DNA of 64,000 nucleotides from Candidatus Gastranaerophilales bacterium (GTDB lineage Bacteria > Cyanobacteriota > Vampirovibrionia > Gastranaerophilales > Gastranaerophilaceae): positions 51,678-115,677 of the forward strand of contig JAFYOU010000014.1 in the NCBI GenBank assembly GCA_017560095.1. The letters run 5' to 3'. Within the stretch, counting starts at the first letter, position 1; every line of letters starts with the position of its first letter. The translations under genes and the position numbers were made by a program. Below the pieces are notes generated by a model. The model made no database searches, was not told where the DNA came from, and saw only the letters and a list, made by a program, of their open reading frames with translations. Shown in pieces: positions 24,509 to 32,157 of the stretch.

Positions 24509-25951
24509 ATGCAAACAACAATAAATCAAGGTAAAACAAAAATCATTGCTACACTTGGCCCTGTTTCATCAACTTATGAAATGATTAAAAAATTAGCACA
24601 ATCTGGTGCTTCAATGTTTAGATTAAATACTTCACATGGAGACATCAAGCAACACGAAACAAATTTACAAGCCATAAGGCAGGTTTCAAAAGAATTAGAT
24701 GCTTTTATTCCGGTTTTAGTTGATTTACAAGGCCCAAAAATTAGAGTTGCAAATATTTCTGAATCAATTTCAATTAAAGAAGATCAAAATATCAAATTAT
24801 CTTCTAAAGTAAAAAAAGAAGATATAATTCCCATTGATTATGATGGTATTGCAGATGATGTTAAAAAAGGAGATAAAATCCTTATTGATGACGGTAAAGT
24901 TGGCTTAGAAGTTATCGATGTTATTGATGATGTAGTTAGCACAAAAGTTTTATATGGAAAACTTATCAAATCAAGAAAAGGTATAAATTTGCCAGGTGCA
25001 ACAGCAAGTCTTAGTGCTGTTACAAAAAGAGATATTGATTTTATAAAGTTTGCTGTTCAAAATAATGCAGATTATATTGCTCTATCTTTTGTAAGAGAAG
25101 CAAAAGACATTGAATTAGCCAACAAATATATTCAAGAATTTGGTGGAGCAATTCCTGTAATTGCAAAAATAGAAAAACCTCAAGCAATTGAAAATTTAGA
25201 TGAAATTTTAAAAATCGCCGATGGAATTATGGTTGCTCGTGGCGATCTAGGAATTGAAATGTCTCCTGAGGATGTTCCAATCGAGCAAAAAATAATCATT
25301 GATAAAGCAACCCAACAAAGAAAAGTTTGCATTGTTGCAACACAAATGCTTGAATCAATGATTGAAGAGCCAATTCCAACAAGAGCTGAAGCAAGCGATG
25401 TTGCAAACGCTATTATTGATGGAGCAGATGCCGTTATGCTTTCAGGAGAAACCGCAGCAGGAAAATATCCAATTGAAGCAGTTTCCATGATGAGAAAAAT
25501 TGCAAATAACACAGAAAATTGCGGACTATGTTTATCTGATATAACACTAGATATTAATGAATGTTACGATATAACACCTCAAGCAATTGCAAATGCTGCT
25601 ATAGAAATGGCACAAGATTTAGATGCAAAAGCTATTTTAGCTTTTACACACACTGGATACACTCCAAGACTTTTAGCAAAACTTCGATCGTCTGTTCCAA
25701 TAATTGTTATATCAGACAAAGAATCAACTTGCAGAAGGCTTAATCTATATTGGGGCATAAAACCACACTATAGAGAATGGGATTGCGTTATAGATTCTTA
25801 CATGCTTTCTAAAATTGATGAATTTTTATATACAAATACTGATTTAAAAGATGATGATAGAATTATAATTGTTGGTTCTATCCCAAAATTAATTTCAGGA
25901 AGAACAAATTTCATAAGAGTACATAGAATTGGCGCACAAGATAATAAATAG
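24509..25951 (+). CDS. pyk: Pyruvate kinase
   Basis: Final ATP-forming step of glycolysis, phosphoenolpyruvate to pyruvate. The 480-residue protein has TKIIATLGPVSS, MFRLNTSHG, LVDLQGPKIR, IIAKIEKP-type VIAKIEKPQAI, MVARGDLGIE (metal/substrate site), TQMLESM and SGETAAGKYP. The C-terminal allosteric domain is present. It is a single gene preceded by AAGGAT. With the D-lactate dehydrogenase-family enzyme at 545-1549 it fits a fermentative lifestyle. Confidence 0.97.
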   Translation: MQTTINQGKTKIIATLGPVSSTYEMIKKLAQSGASMFRLNTSHGDIKQHETNLQAIRQVSKELDAFIPVLVDLQGPKIRVANISESISIKEDQNIKLSSKVKKEDIIPIDYDGIADDVKKGDKILIDDGKVGLEVIDVIDDVVSTKVLYGKLIKSRKGINLPGATASLSAVTKRDIDFIKFAVQNNADYIALSFVREAKDIELANKYIQEFGGAIPVIAKIEKPQAIENLDEILKIADGIMVARGDLGIEMSPEDVPIEQKIIIDKATQQRKVCIVATQMLESMIEEPIPTRAEASDVANAIIDGADAVMLSGETAAGKYPIEAVSMMRKIANNTENCGLCLSDITLDINECYDITPQAIANAAIEMAQDLDAKAILAFTHTGYTPRLLAKLRSSVPIIVISDKESTCRRLNLYWGIKPHYREWDCVIDSYMLSKIDEFLYTNTDLKDDDRIIIVGSIPKLISGRTNFIRVHRIGAQDNK

Positions 25952-25978
25952 CAATTGTTAAAATTTTAAATTCTAAGA

Positions 25979-26545
25979 TCATTGCTCATTATATACATAT
26001 GGACAATTTGTATTATCGAAATGCTTATTCATTGTATTATTTGCTTTCAAGTGAGTTGCGCCAAGCCCCAAAAAGAAAGCTATCAATAAAATCGAAACAA
26101 TCATTTCAAAAAAACAAGATATAACGCATGAAATTTTTGAAACTTTAAACATATCTTTTGGCAAACTCACAATATATTCTTGCTTGGTTCTTTTTGCAAT
26201 ATTATATAATCTTCTTGATAAATAAGGGTGAGTTGCCCCAATTTCCCCAACCCAAGCACTATGATTATATTCTTTATCAGCTGTAATTAAAAATTCTCTT
26301 ATATTTACTTTTTTATACAGCTCTTTTCCAGCCAATAAAACCAATAATCCTTCAAGAGAATTATTTGGGACTATGCAGTAGCAATATTATCACATGTTGT
26401 TTCACAAGCTCTAGAAAAAGCGTTTTTTAGCGCTGGTACACAAACGGAAGGAAATGTCAAAGTATATTTTAATATGTGATTTCTGTGTAAGTGAGCTAGT
26501 TCATGCGCAACCACAAAGTCATACCTTGTAGATAAATTAACTATG
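25979..26545 (-). pseudogene. M48-family metallopeptidase remnant, truncated and frameshifted
   Basis: Reading the minus strand from about 26545: LSTRYDFVVAHELAHLHRNH contains the HExxH zinc motif, followed by SRACETTCDNIAT, the conserved third zinc-ligand region. A TAG then appears at about 26388; adding one base there restores IVPNNSLEGLLVLLAGKELY and the rest to 25979, which ends in a membrane helix. The N-terminal third is missing at the junction near 26540. Intact relatives are membrane proteases. This copy is almost certainly non-functional. Confidence 0.75.
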
Positions 26546-26773
26546 TTAAATTCAACTTTTGCTCAAAGAATGTCTGAAATGACTGCAACATTCATGAATA
26601 TGGGTAACGATTTTATAACCGCACAACATATAGCAATGGGTAACATATATAAGCAACTTACTATGCATTCAGCAATTTCAGCCTATATGAATGCATATAA
26701 AATCTATGCCTTAGCAGCAATTATAGTTATTCCGCTTGTATTTATTTTAAAAAAATGCAGTCAAAACAAATAA
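26522..26773 (+). pseudogene. C-terminal fragment of a DHA2-type MFS efflux transporter
   Basis: The plus-strand frame with ATG at 26543 reads MLNSTFAQRMSEMTATFMNM, later HIAMGNIYKQLTMHSAISAY and a final helix LAAIIVIPLVFILKK. This matches the last loop and last helix of EmrB/QacA-type multidrug transporters. About 85% of the gene is missing. The frame stays open leftward into the M48 remnant, so both genes were cut at the same junction. Confidence 0.6.
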
Positions 26774-26774
26774 T

Positions 26775-27881
26775 TTATTTTTTTCTAACTACAAAAACAC
26801 CATCAGTCATTAAAGCCATTTCAGCAAAACTATATTCACCTGCATTAAAAATTGTAGCCTGACAAGCTTCTTGCTGTCCATTTGTCTTTGACCCTTCATT
26901 CATTTTAGCAAGAACACTACTAACAGTAGTCTGAGCACAACCGAGCATTTGAGCAATTTGCTTTTGAGTATATCCTTGCCTACTAAGCTGTAGTATTTGT
27001 TCTCCATATCTTGATTTCATATTGGCTTGCTTTGCTTGCGTGTCAATTCCAGCTTCTTGCAATATCTTTCTAATTGTAGCCGTGCCACATTTATATATTG
27101 AAGCAAGTTTAAATTGACTCATATTTTCATCGCAATAAAGTCTTACAATCTCAGCTTTATTTTTTTCAGCCAAACTTAATTCTTTTTCTATTTTTTGACC
27201 CCATCCGCGAAGGGCATTTCTAATATCACTTTCTTTACATTTAGTTATTTGCGCAATTTCTTTTATTGGCACTTTTTCATTACAAAGCTTCAAAATTAAA
27301 TCCTTATTTTGTTCAACGGGACTTTTAATTTCACCCCAAGCTTTAAGAGCTCGCTCAACAAGTCTGCCACTACATCCAATTTCTTGGCCAATTTCAAAAA
27401 AAGGCACTTCTAGTTTAAAAAGTTCAATAATCCTATCCTTATTTTGCTCAATTACTTCCTCTATTGTCCACATATCCCAACGCTTAAAAGCCATTACAAT
27501 ATCACCTGAATTACAACCAATTTCTCTGCAAATTTCTGCTTGAGTTGCGCCCGATTTATAAAGCTCAACAATTCTAGGTTTATTTTGCTCCATTAACCCA
27601 TATGCTTGTGTTTTAACACCCAAGTACCTAAAAGCATAAGAAACCGTACTTGGATGGCATTCTGCACCTTCTGCAATTTGAACTTGAGTCTCTCCCGCAT
27701 TATGCATATCAATCATTTCTTGCTTTTTTCGACTCGTTACCCCAGTGGTCATTCCACCAAAAGATATTGAAGCATTTACATCAATCGGTGTTTTATAGCA
27801 ACCTTTAAGATTAACAACATTGACTTGCTTTAAATTATTCTTATACTGACATGTATTTATTAAGTAGTTAGGAATTAACAT
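26775..27881 (-). CDS. Six-unit tandem helix-turn-helix array protein with SFGG leader
   Basis: A 368-residue protein made mostly of six consecutive HTH units of 45-50 residues. Each has the pattern [R/K/N]-x-x-I-[V/I/L]-x-L...G-x-[T/P]-x-x-x-I-A-x-x-x-x-C, with the turn Cys at 75, 123, 170, 215, 265 and 315. Units 2-4 begin with EQNK, unit 5 with EKNK, and several end in W-G. No catalytic domain follows; the last 40 residues are unrelated. The first 50 residues are a leader with ISFGG at 39-43. The build suggests a modular DNA-binding protein that could contact a long site. A classical transposase or resolvase is unlikely, since no nuclease part is present. Confidence 0.7.
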   Translation of the reverse strand: MLIPNYLINTCQYKNNLKQVNVVNLKGCYKTPIDVNASISFGGMTTGVTSRKKQEMIDMHNAGETQVQIAEGAECHPSTVSYAFRYLGVKTQAYGLMEQNKPRIVELYKSGATQAEICREIGCNSGDIVMAFKRWDMWTIEEVIEQNKDRIIELFKLEVPFFEIGQEIGCSGRLVERALKAWGEIKSPVEQNKDLILKLCNEKVPIKEIAQITKCKESDIRNALRGWGQKIEKELSLAEKNKAEIVRLYCDENMSQFKLASIYKCGTATIRKILQEAGIDTQAKQANMKSRYGEQILQLSRQGYTQKQIAQMLGCAQTTVSSVLAKMNEGSKTNGQQEACQATIFNAGEYSFAEMALMTDGVFVVRKK

Positions 27882-28076
27882 AGTTTTTACAAAAATTAAC
27901 TTTATTCAGATTAACTAACAAAAAACATATAAAAAAATTGCCAAAAAATTTTATATACTTTTAAAAAATTTACAATTGCAACTTTTTAATCTTATATAAA
28001 TTCAACTCCCAGCAAAAAGAATTCTTTACAAGTTTTATATCTTAAGCAAACACATAACAACTTAACTGGAGGAAAA

Positions 28077-28916
28077 ATGATTAACATATATACAAGCAAC
28101 TTTACTTATGGCTTATATTCTAAAAATTCTGACAACATAATAAATTTTAATTCTAAACGAAACACAAACAAAACCAAAAAAGCTTCTATTAGTTTCAAAG
28201 GAAGCAATGTTCAAGAATTAGAACAAAATGATTTGTCTTCTTCTATATTGCGTTATATGACAGGAATGAAAAATCGCTTAATTACAATTCTTGAACAAGA
28301 AGGATTGTTAACAATTAAAGATATTGAAAAAATTACAAAAGCGTTTGATGAAGAAATTAATCCAAATAGCACCACAATGCAACATATGCTTGAAGATATA
28401 GAATTTATGAAGTCTACTTCAAAATTATTAAATAATAGCGATGATCCAAAAATGATTTTAGCTCAAGATACTGTTCCTGTAAGATTTTATTACGAAGTAG
28501 CACATAAATTATACAATAATAATGAACAAGCTTTGGGTATGCAAGTTGCTAAAAAAAGTACACAAATCACAGGGGCTCAAATTTATCCAGGCGCAAAAAT
28601 TGAACCAGGCGTCATGTTTAGTCATGGCATAGGGGTGGTTATAGGCAACACTGCACATGTTGGCGCCAAGAGCACAATATATCAAAATGTTACTCTTGGC
28701 AGACGAAGTGGGCCTAATGCTATGCAAGCAAACAGGGATTTCAGACATCCACAAGTTGAAAATGGGACAACAATTGGCGCTGGCGCAATATTATTAGGTC
28801 CAATTATTATTAAAGACAATGCAAAAGTAGGTGCTGGTGCGATAGTAACCCATGATATGCCCGAAGGTTCAGTTGCAAGATATAAAGCTTCAGATATTTA
28901 TCCCGCCATTAGTTAA
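28077..28916 (+). CDS. Serine O-acetyltransferase-like hexapeptide protein with SFKG leader
   Basis: The C-terminal half (about residues 130-279) is a left-handed beta-helix acetyltransferase closest to CysE: GAQIYPGAKIEPGVMFSHGI, GVVIGNTAHVG, TIYQNVTLGRR, the RHPQVENG loop and VGAGAIV. The two active-site-region histidines of CysE are present. The first 45 residues form a basic Asn/Lys-rich leader with ISFKG at 38-42, absent from normal CysE. ACTGGAGG precedes the ATG. It may still make O-acetylserine or acetylate another substrate. It overlaps the convergent ART gene by 8 bp. Confidence 0.75.
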   Translation: MINIYTSNFTYGLYSKNSDNIINFNSKRNTNKTKKASISFKGSNVQELEQNDLSSSILRYMTGMKNRLITILEQEGLLTIKDIEKITKAFDEEINPNSTTMQHMLEDIEFMKSTSKLLNNSDDPKMILAQDTVPVRFYYEVAHKLYNNNEQALGMQVAKKSTQITGAQIYPGAKIEPGVMFSHGIGVVIGNTAHVGAKSTIYQNVTLGRRSGPNAMQANRDFRHPQVENGTTIGAGAILLGPIIIKDNAKVGAGAIVTHDMPEGSVARYKASDIYPAIS

Positions 28917-29949
28917 TTTTTTCCCAAAAAATAAATTTATCTAAAAGTTGATTAAAAAGATCTTCATGACTAAAAGTAAATTCAGGAATACCAAATATTC
29001 CTCCTCTTTTAATTTCGGGAAGCTTTCGAAGCTGCTCTCTAATTTGTTTTATTAAATCCTCGCTAGGTTGTTCAATTCTTCTATACTTATCGTCAGGGCT
29101 CAATAAAATTTCTTTTTCAGATCTCAACCCAACATCACTAATTTTACCTTTGCTTATTTTTTGTACTTGAGCCCTAACTTCATCTAACTTATGACCATTA
29201 TCAACTAAAATGACATTAAGAGCTTCATGTTCATTACCAAATAAAACTTCTGTTCCAAAAGATGTTGAATAAAAATGGTCGGTTGTAAATTCGCTTGCAC
29301 CTTTTTCGCCAAAAAATCCATGCCTAAATACCACACCTTGATACTGCCCAAACTGTTCATCGGCTTTTTTTAGGTCATAGGTTAAACACCTTACAAGACT
29401 TTCCATAAAAGCTTTGCCGTAAAAAGAATTTTTTCCTGTCATCATATAGTCATTAATACTCATATGACAAGCACTAAAACAACTATAGGGTATTACCCCT
29501 GTTGCAAAAATATTATCATCGTCAAGTTTCCAATTATCTGAATATTTAGGATGTTGCATTAATTTTCTTGCCAATTCTTTATATTCATCATCGTTTTGTA
29601 TTGGCGATGTTATTTTTCCATATTCTTTATCAAATTTCTCAATAAAATTCTTTTCATTTTTCAAAGGATCTTTAAATCTTTGACCAAAAGACACAAAAAA
29701 ACTTTCAAGAAATTCTTTTGGTTTTGCGCCAAACTTTCCATTTTTAATAAGCAAAAAACTCGCGCAAGCAAACCCCGTTATTGCAAGCAAACCTAATCCA
29801 AGTTTTTTATTATTTTTCTTTTTTATTTCAGAAATATCCACAGTCAATTTGTCTGTAGTCATTTTTTGCCCTATTTTGCTTTTTGCCCTTTGGATATATG
29901 CAAAATTAGCCTGACTTAATACAATTTGTTTCATACTTTCAATTATCAT
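28909..29949 (-). CDS. Membrane-anchored R-S-E mono-ADP-ribosyltransferase candidate
   Basis: A 346-residue protein with one hydrophobic helix (about 50-68) after a basic N-terminus, then a domain with all three marks of R-S-E ADP-ribosyltransferases in order: R209 in GVVFRHG, S228-T-S230 in HFYSTSFG, and E278-x-E280 in SEKEILLSP. The segment INDYMMTGKNSFYGKAFMES and the following helix fit the ART helical lobe. The ExE biglutamate is typical of arginine-modifying enzymes. The substrate is unknown. A possible internal start at residue 30 would keep the helix. No immunity gene is adjacent, and the neighbour is convergent. Confidence 0.65.
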   Translation of the reverse strand: MIIESMKQIVLSQANFAYIQRAKSKIGQKMTTDKLTVDISEIKKKNNKKLGLGLLAITGFACASFLLIKNGKFGAKPKEFLESFFVSFGQRFKDPLKNEKNFIEKFDKEYGKITSPIQNDDEYKELARKLMQHPKYSDNWKLDDDNIFATGVIPYSCFSACHMSINDYMMTGKNSFYGKAFMESLVRCLTYDLKKADEQFGQYQGVVFRHGFFGEKGASEFTTDHFYSTSFGTEVLFGNEHEALNVILVDNGHKLDEVRAQVQKISKGKISDVGLRSEKEILLSPDDKYRRIEQPSEDLIKQIREQLRKLPEIKRGGIFGIPEFTFSHEDLFNQLLDKFIFWEKIN

Positions 29950-30051
29950 TAACCAAATACAAAATAATAAAACCTAGATAACTAAATAAATTGCCTTTTA
30001 TACATTAAAAATTTTACAATCAGTCTAAATTTATATAGTAAAATAAAACCA

Positions 30052-30708
30052 ATGGGAGTTAAACTATTGGAAAATTTTGAAAAAAAAATTAATAATTTTG
30101 TTGAACTTTTAATTAATTTTGATAAATCTATTTTTAAAAGAAATATTTTTAACCCATGGAGCGAATTTGATGAATCTGATATTTCGCCTGAAGCCCCAAA
30201 AATCAGAGCAGCAAATTTAAAAAAATATTTACTAAACCATAAAAACGCATCATATGTTTTAATTGCCGAATCTCCTAGCACAGGTGCTAGATACTCTGGG
30301 ATTGCTATGACATCGGAAAAAGTTATCTATACAAACAATCTTGAATATGATTACAGCTCAGTTAAATCTACAGATAAAAAATATGTTTACGAATTAACTG
30401 CAAAAAAAGTTTGGGATGAGATTTTAACAAATAAAGAAAATTTTGTTATGTGGAACGCCTTTGCTTTTAATATCCATGAAAAAGAAAATCGTTGGTTTGA
30501 AAACCCAACAAACGAAGAATTAGAACAAAATTTAAGCTTATTAAATTCTTTTTTGTCACTTTATAAAAACGCAAAAATAATAACCGTTGGCACAACTGCA
30601 AAAAATGCCCTGCAAATACTTAATTTTTCTAATTTTGAATCCATAAGACATCCTTCAAACGATTTTAAAAAAGAATTCCCTGAGCAATTTAAAAGATACA
30701 TTAGTTAA
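30052..30708 (+). CDS. Uracil-DNA glycosylase superfamily-like protein
   Basis: A 218-residue protein with UDG-fold landmarks: VLIAESPSTGARYSGIAMTS (motif 1 region, GE-P-G like), VMWNAFAFNIHEKENRW with NPTNEE, IITVGTTAKNALQIL and SIRHPSND (motif 2 region with His). The set matches small UDG-like proteins of uncertain substrate rather than classical Ung. An alternative TTG start at 30067 has a better ribosome binding site (GGGAG). It begins a plus-strand run with a membrane protein and the thioesterase. Confidence 0.7.
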   Translation: MGVKLLENFEKKINNFVELLINFDKSIFKRNIFNPWSEFDESDISPEAPKIRAANLKKYLLNHKNASYVLIAESPSTGARYSGIAMTSEKVIYTNNLEYDYSSVKSTDKKYVYELTAKKVWDEILTNKENFVMWNAFAFNIHEKENRWFENPTNEELEQNLSLLNSFLSLYKNAKIITVGTTAKNALQILNFSNFESIRHPSNDFKKEFPEQFKRYIS

Positions 30709-30724
30709 TAATAAAGGCAAAAAA

Positions 30725-31345
30725 ATGATTAAAAATTTTATCAAAAATCACATTGATTTTAAATTTTATCCAGTAACTTGGGTTGTACTCTTTACAGCTT
30801 TATCTATAATTCCAATGTTGATGTTCGTGCCACAAAAATTTGGTTTTGAAAATGGACTTCTTGAAAATATTCAAATGATAATACTATTTATAATAATGTA
30901 TCTTTGCTTAAGTGCAAAAGTTAATGTCAATTTCTTTAAATTTGCAGCATTAGCACTAACTTTAATAATAATAAGAGAAGTAAATTGTGGAAGAACACTT
31001 TTTTTCCCGATTCCAGGAGAATATCACAAATATTACTCTTGGAGAGACCTTCCTTGGCCTTGGCTTGGAAAAGTTGTCCACGGACTTTATGGAACCTGGA
31101 TAGCTATTGTTAGTTTAATTTTTATCAAGAAAAAAGTTTATATTGATTTATGGAATACATTAAAAAATATAAAAATACCTTTTTGGAGTATTTTATTTGC
31201 AATTTTTGCAATGTTTATGGGTGCAATTGCAGAAAAATTAACCAATAACAACTTTATATTTGAAGAAGGTTTTGAATTACTTTTCTATGTTTCAATATTA
31301 AGCCTTGTTTGGCTATATTCAAGAAATAAAAACTTTATAATATAA
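30725..31345 (+). CDS. Polytopic membrane protein, unknown function
   Basis: A 206-residue protein with about six hydrophobic helices. It has a conserved-looking polar patch, LIIIREVNCGRTLFFP and HKYYSWRDLPWPWLGKVVHG, between helices 3 and 4, and GAIAEKLTNN before the last helix. No family is recognised. It is 16 bp after the UDG-like gene, so it is likely co-transcribed. Confidence 0.6.
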   Translation: MIKNFIKNHIDFKFYPVTWVVLFTALSIIPMLMFVPQKFGFENGLLENIQMIILFIIMYLCLSAKVNVNFFKFAALALTLIIIREVNCGRTLFFPIPGEYHKYYSWRDLPWPWLGKVVHGLYGTWIAIVSLIFIKKKVYIDLWNTLKNIKIPFWSILFAIFAMFMGAIAEKLTNNNFIFEEGFELLFYVSILSLVWLYSRNKNFII

Positions 31346-31363
31346 AACAAAAAGAGGTAATAT

Positions 31364-32101
31364 ATGTTAAATCCAATCTTTGAAAATACTTACAAAATCA
31401 GATATTCGGAACTTGATTGCAATTTATCTTTAAAACCATCATCGCTTTTGCAACTTTTGCAAGATATTGCAAGCGAAGATGCTCAAAACAAAGATTTTGG
31501 CTATTCATTCTTAGCTTCAAAAAACTTGGGTTGGTTTTTGTTGAAATATCATATTGAATTTAACGATATTCCAAAAGGAATTTGCGACATTAAAATTCAA
31601 ACAGAATCTCGTGGTTATAATAAACTTTTTGCTTTTCGCGATTTTGAAGTTTATTCAAATAATATTTCAATAGCTCGTGCAACAACCACTTGGGGCTTAA
31701 TTGATTTAAAAACAAAATCAATGGGAAATATTGTTGAAATTTTATCTGATAATGAAAATATTTCTCATTTTGAAAAAAGAGAAGATGATTTAAAATACAA
31801 TAAAATTGCTTCCATTCAAGAAACTACAAATAAAAAAGAGTTTGCTGTTCGTTTTGATGATCTTGATGTTAATCAACATGTTAATAATTCAAACTATATT
31901 TTATGGGCATTAGAAGCTCTTAATTTTGATTTTAGAAAAAATAAAACCCTAAAAACTCTTGACATCGTATTCAAAAAAGAAGCAAAATATTCTGACACCA
32001 TTTCAAGCGAAGTTCAAGTAATTGATAATACAACAATTCATGTAATTAAAAATCAAAAAACAAACGAAGATCTTTGTTTAATTCAAGCAAGTTGGGAATA
32101 G
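31364..32101 (+). CDS. Acyl-ACP thioesterase
   Basis: Double hotdog-fold thioesterase of 245 residues that releases free fatty acids from acyl-ACP. The N-terminal hotdog has YKIRYSELDCNLSLKPSSLL, NLGWFLLKYHIEF and ARATTTWGLIDLKTKS. The second has VRFDDLDVNQHVNNSNYILW, containing the catalytic D-x-N-x-H-x-N arrangement of the family. Membrane remodelling together with the acyl ligase at 34823 is plausible (inference). AGAGG precedes the ATG. Confidence 0.9.
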   Translation: MLNPIFENTYKIRYSELDCNLSLKPSSLLQLLQDIASEDAQNKDFGYSFLASKNLGWFLLKYHIEFNDIPKGICDIKIQTESRGYNKLFAFRDFEVYSNNISIARATTTWGLIDLKTKSMGNIVEILSDNENISHFEKREDDLKYNKIASIQETTNKKEFAVRFDDLDVNQHVNNSNYILWALEALNFDFRKNKTLKTLDIVFKKEAKYSDTISSEVQVIDNTTIHVIKNQKTNEDLCLIQASWE

Positions 32102-32120
32102 CAATTAAAAATTACACTAA

Positions 32121-32148
32121 AAAAGACCGGCTCAAAAGCCGGTCTTTT
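32121..32148. terminator. Bidirectional terminator
   Basis: AAAAGACCGGCT-CAAA-AGCCGGTCTTTT, a perfect 12-bp stem between the convergent thioesterase and TolC-fusion genes. Confidence 0.93.
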
Positions 32149-32157
32149 AATTTCATC

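Noticed and set aside
26775-27881. HTH-array protein considered as an IS30/Hin-type transposase or resolvase
   Set aside because: No catalytic DDE or serine recombinase domain follows, and no inverted repeats border the gene.
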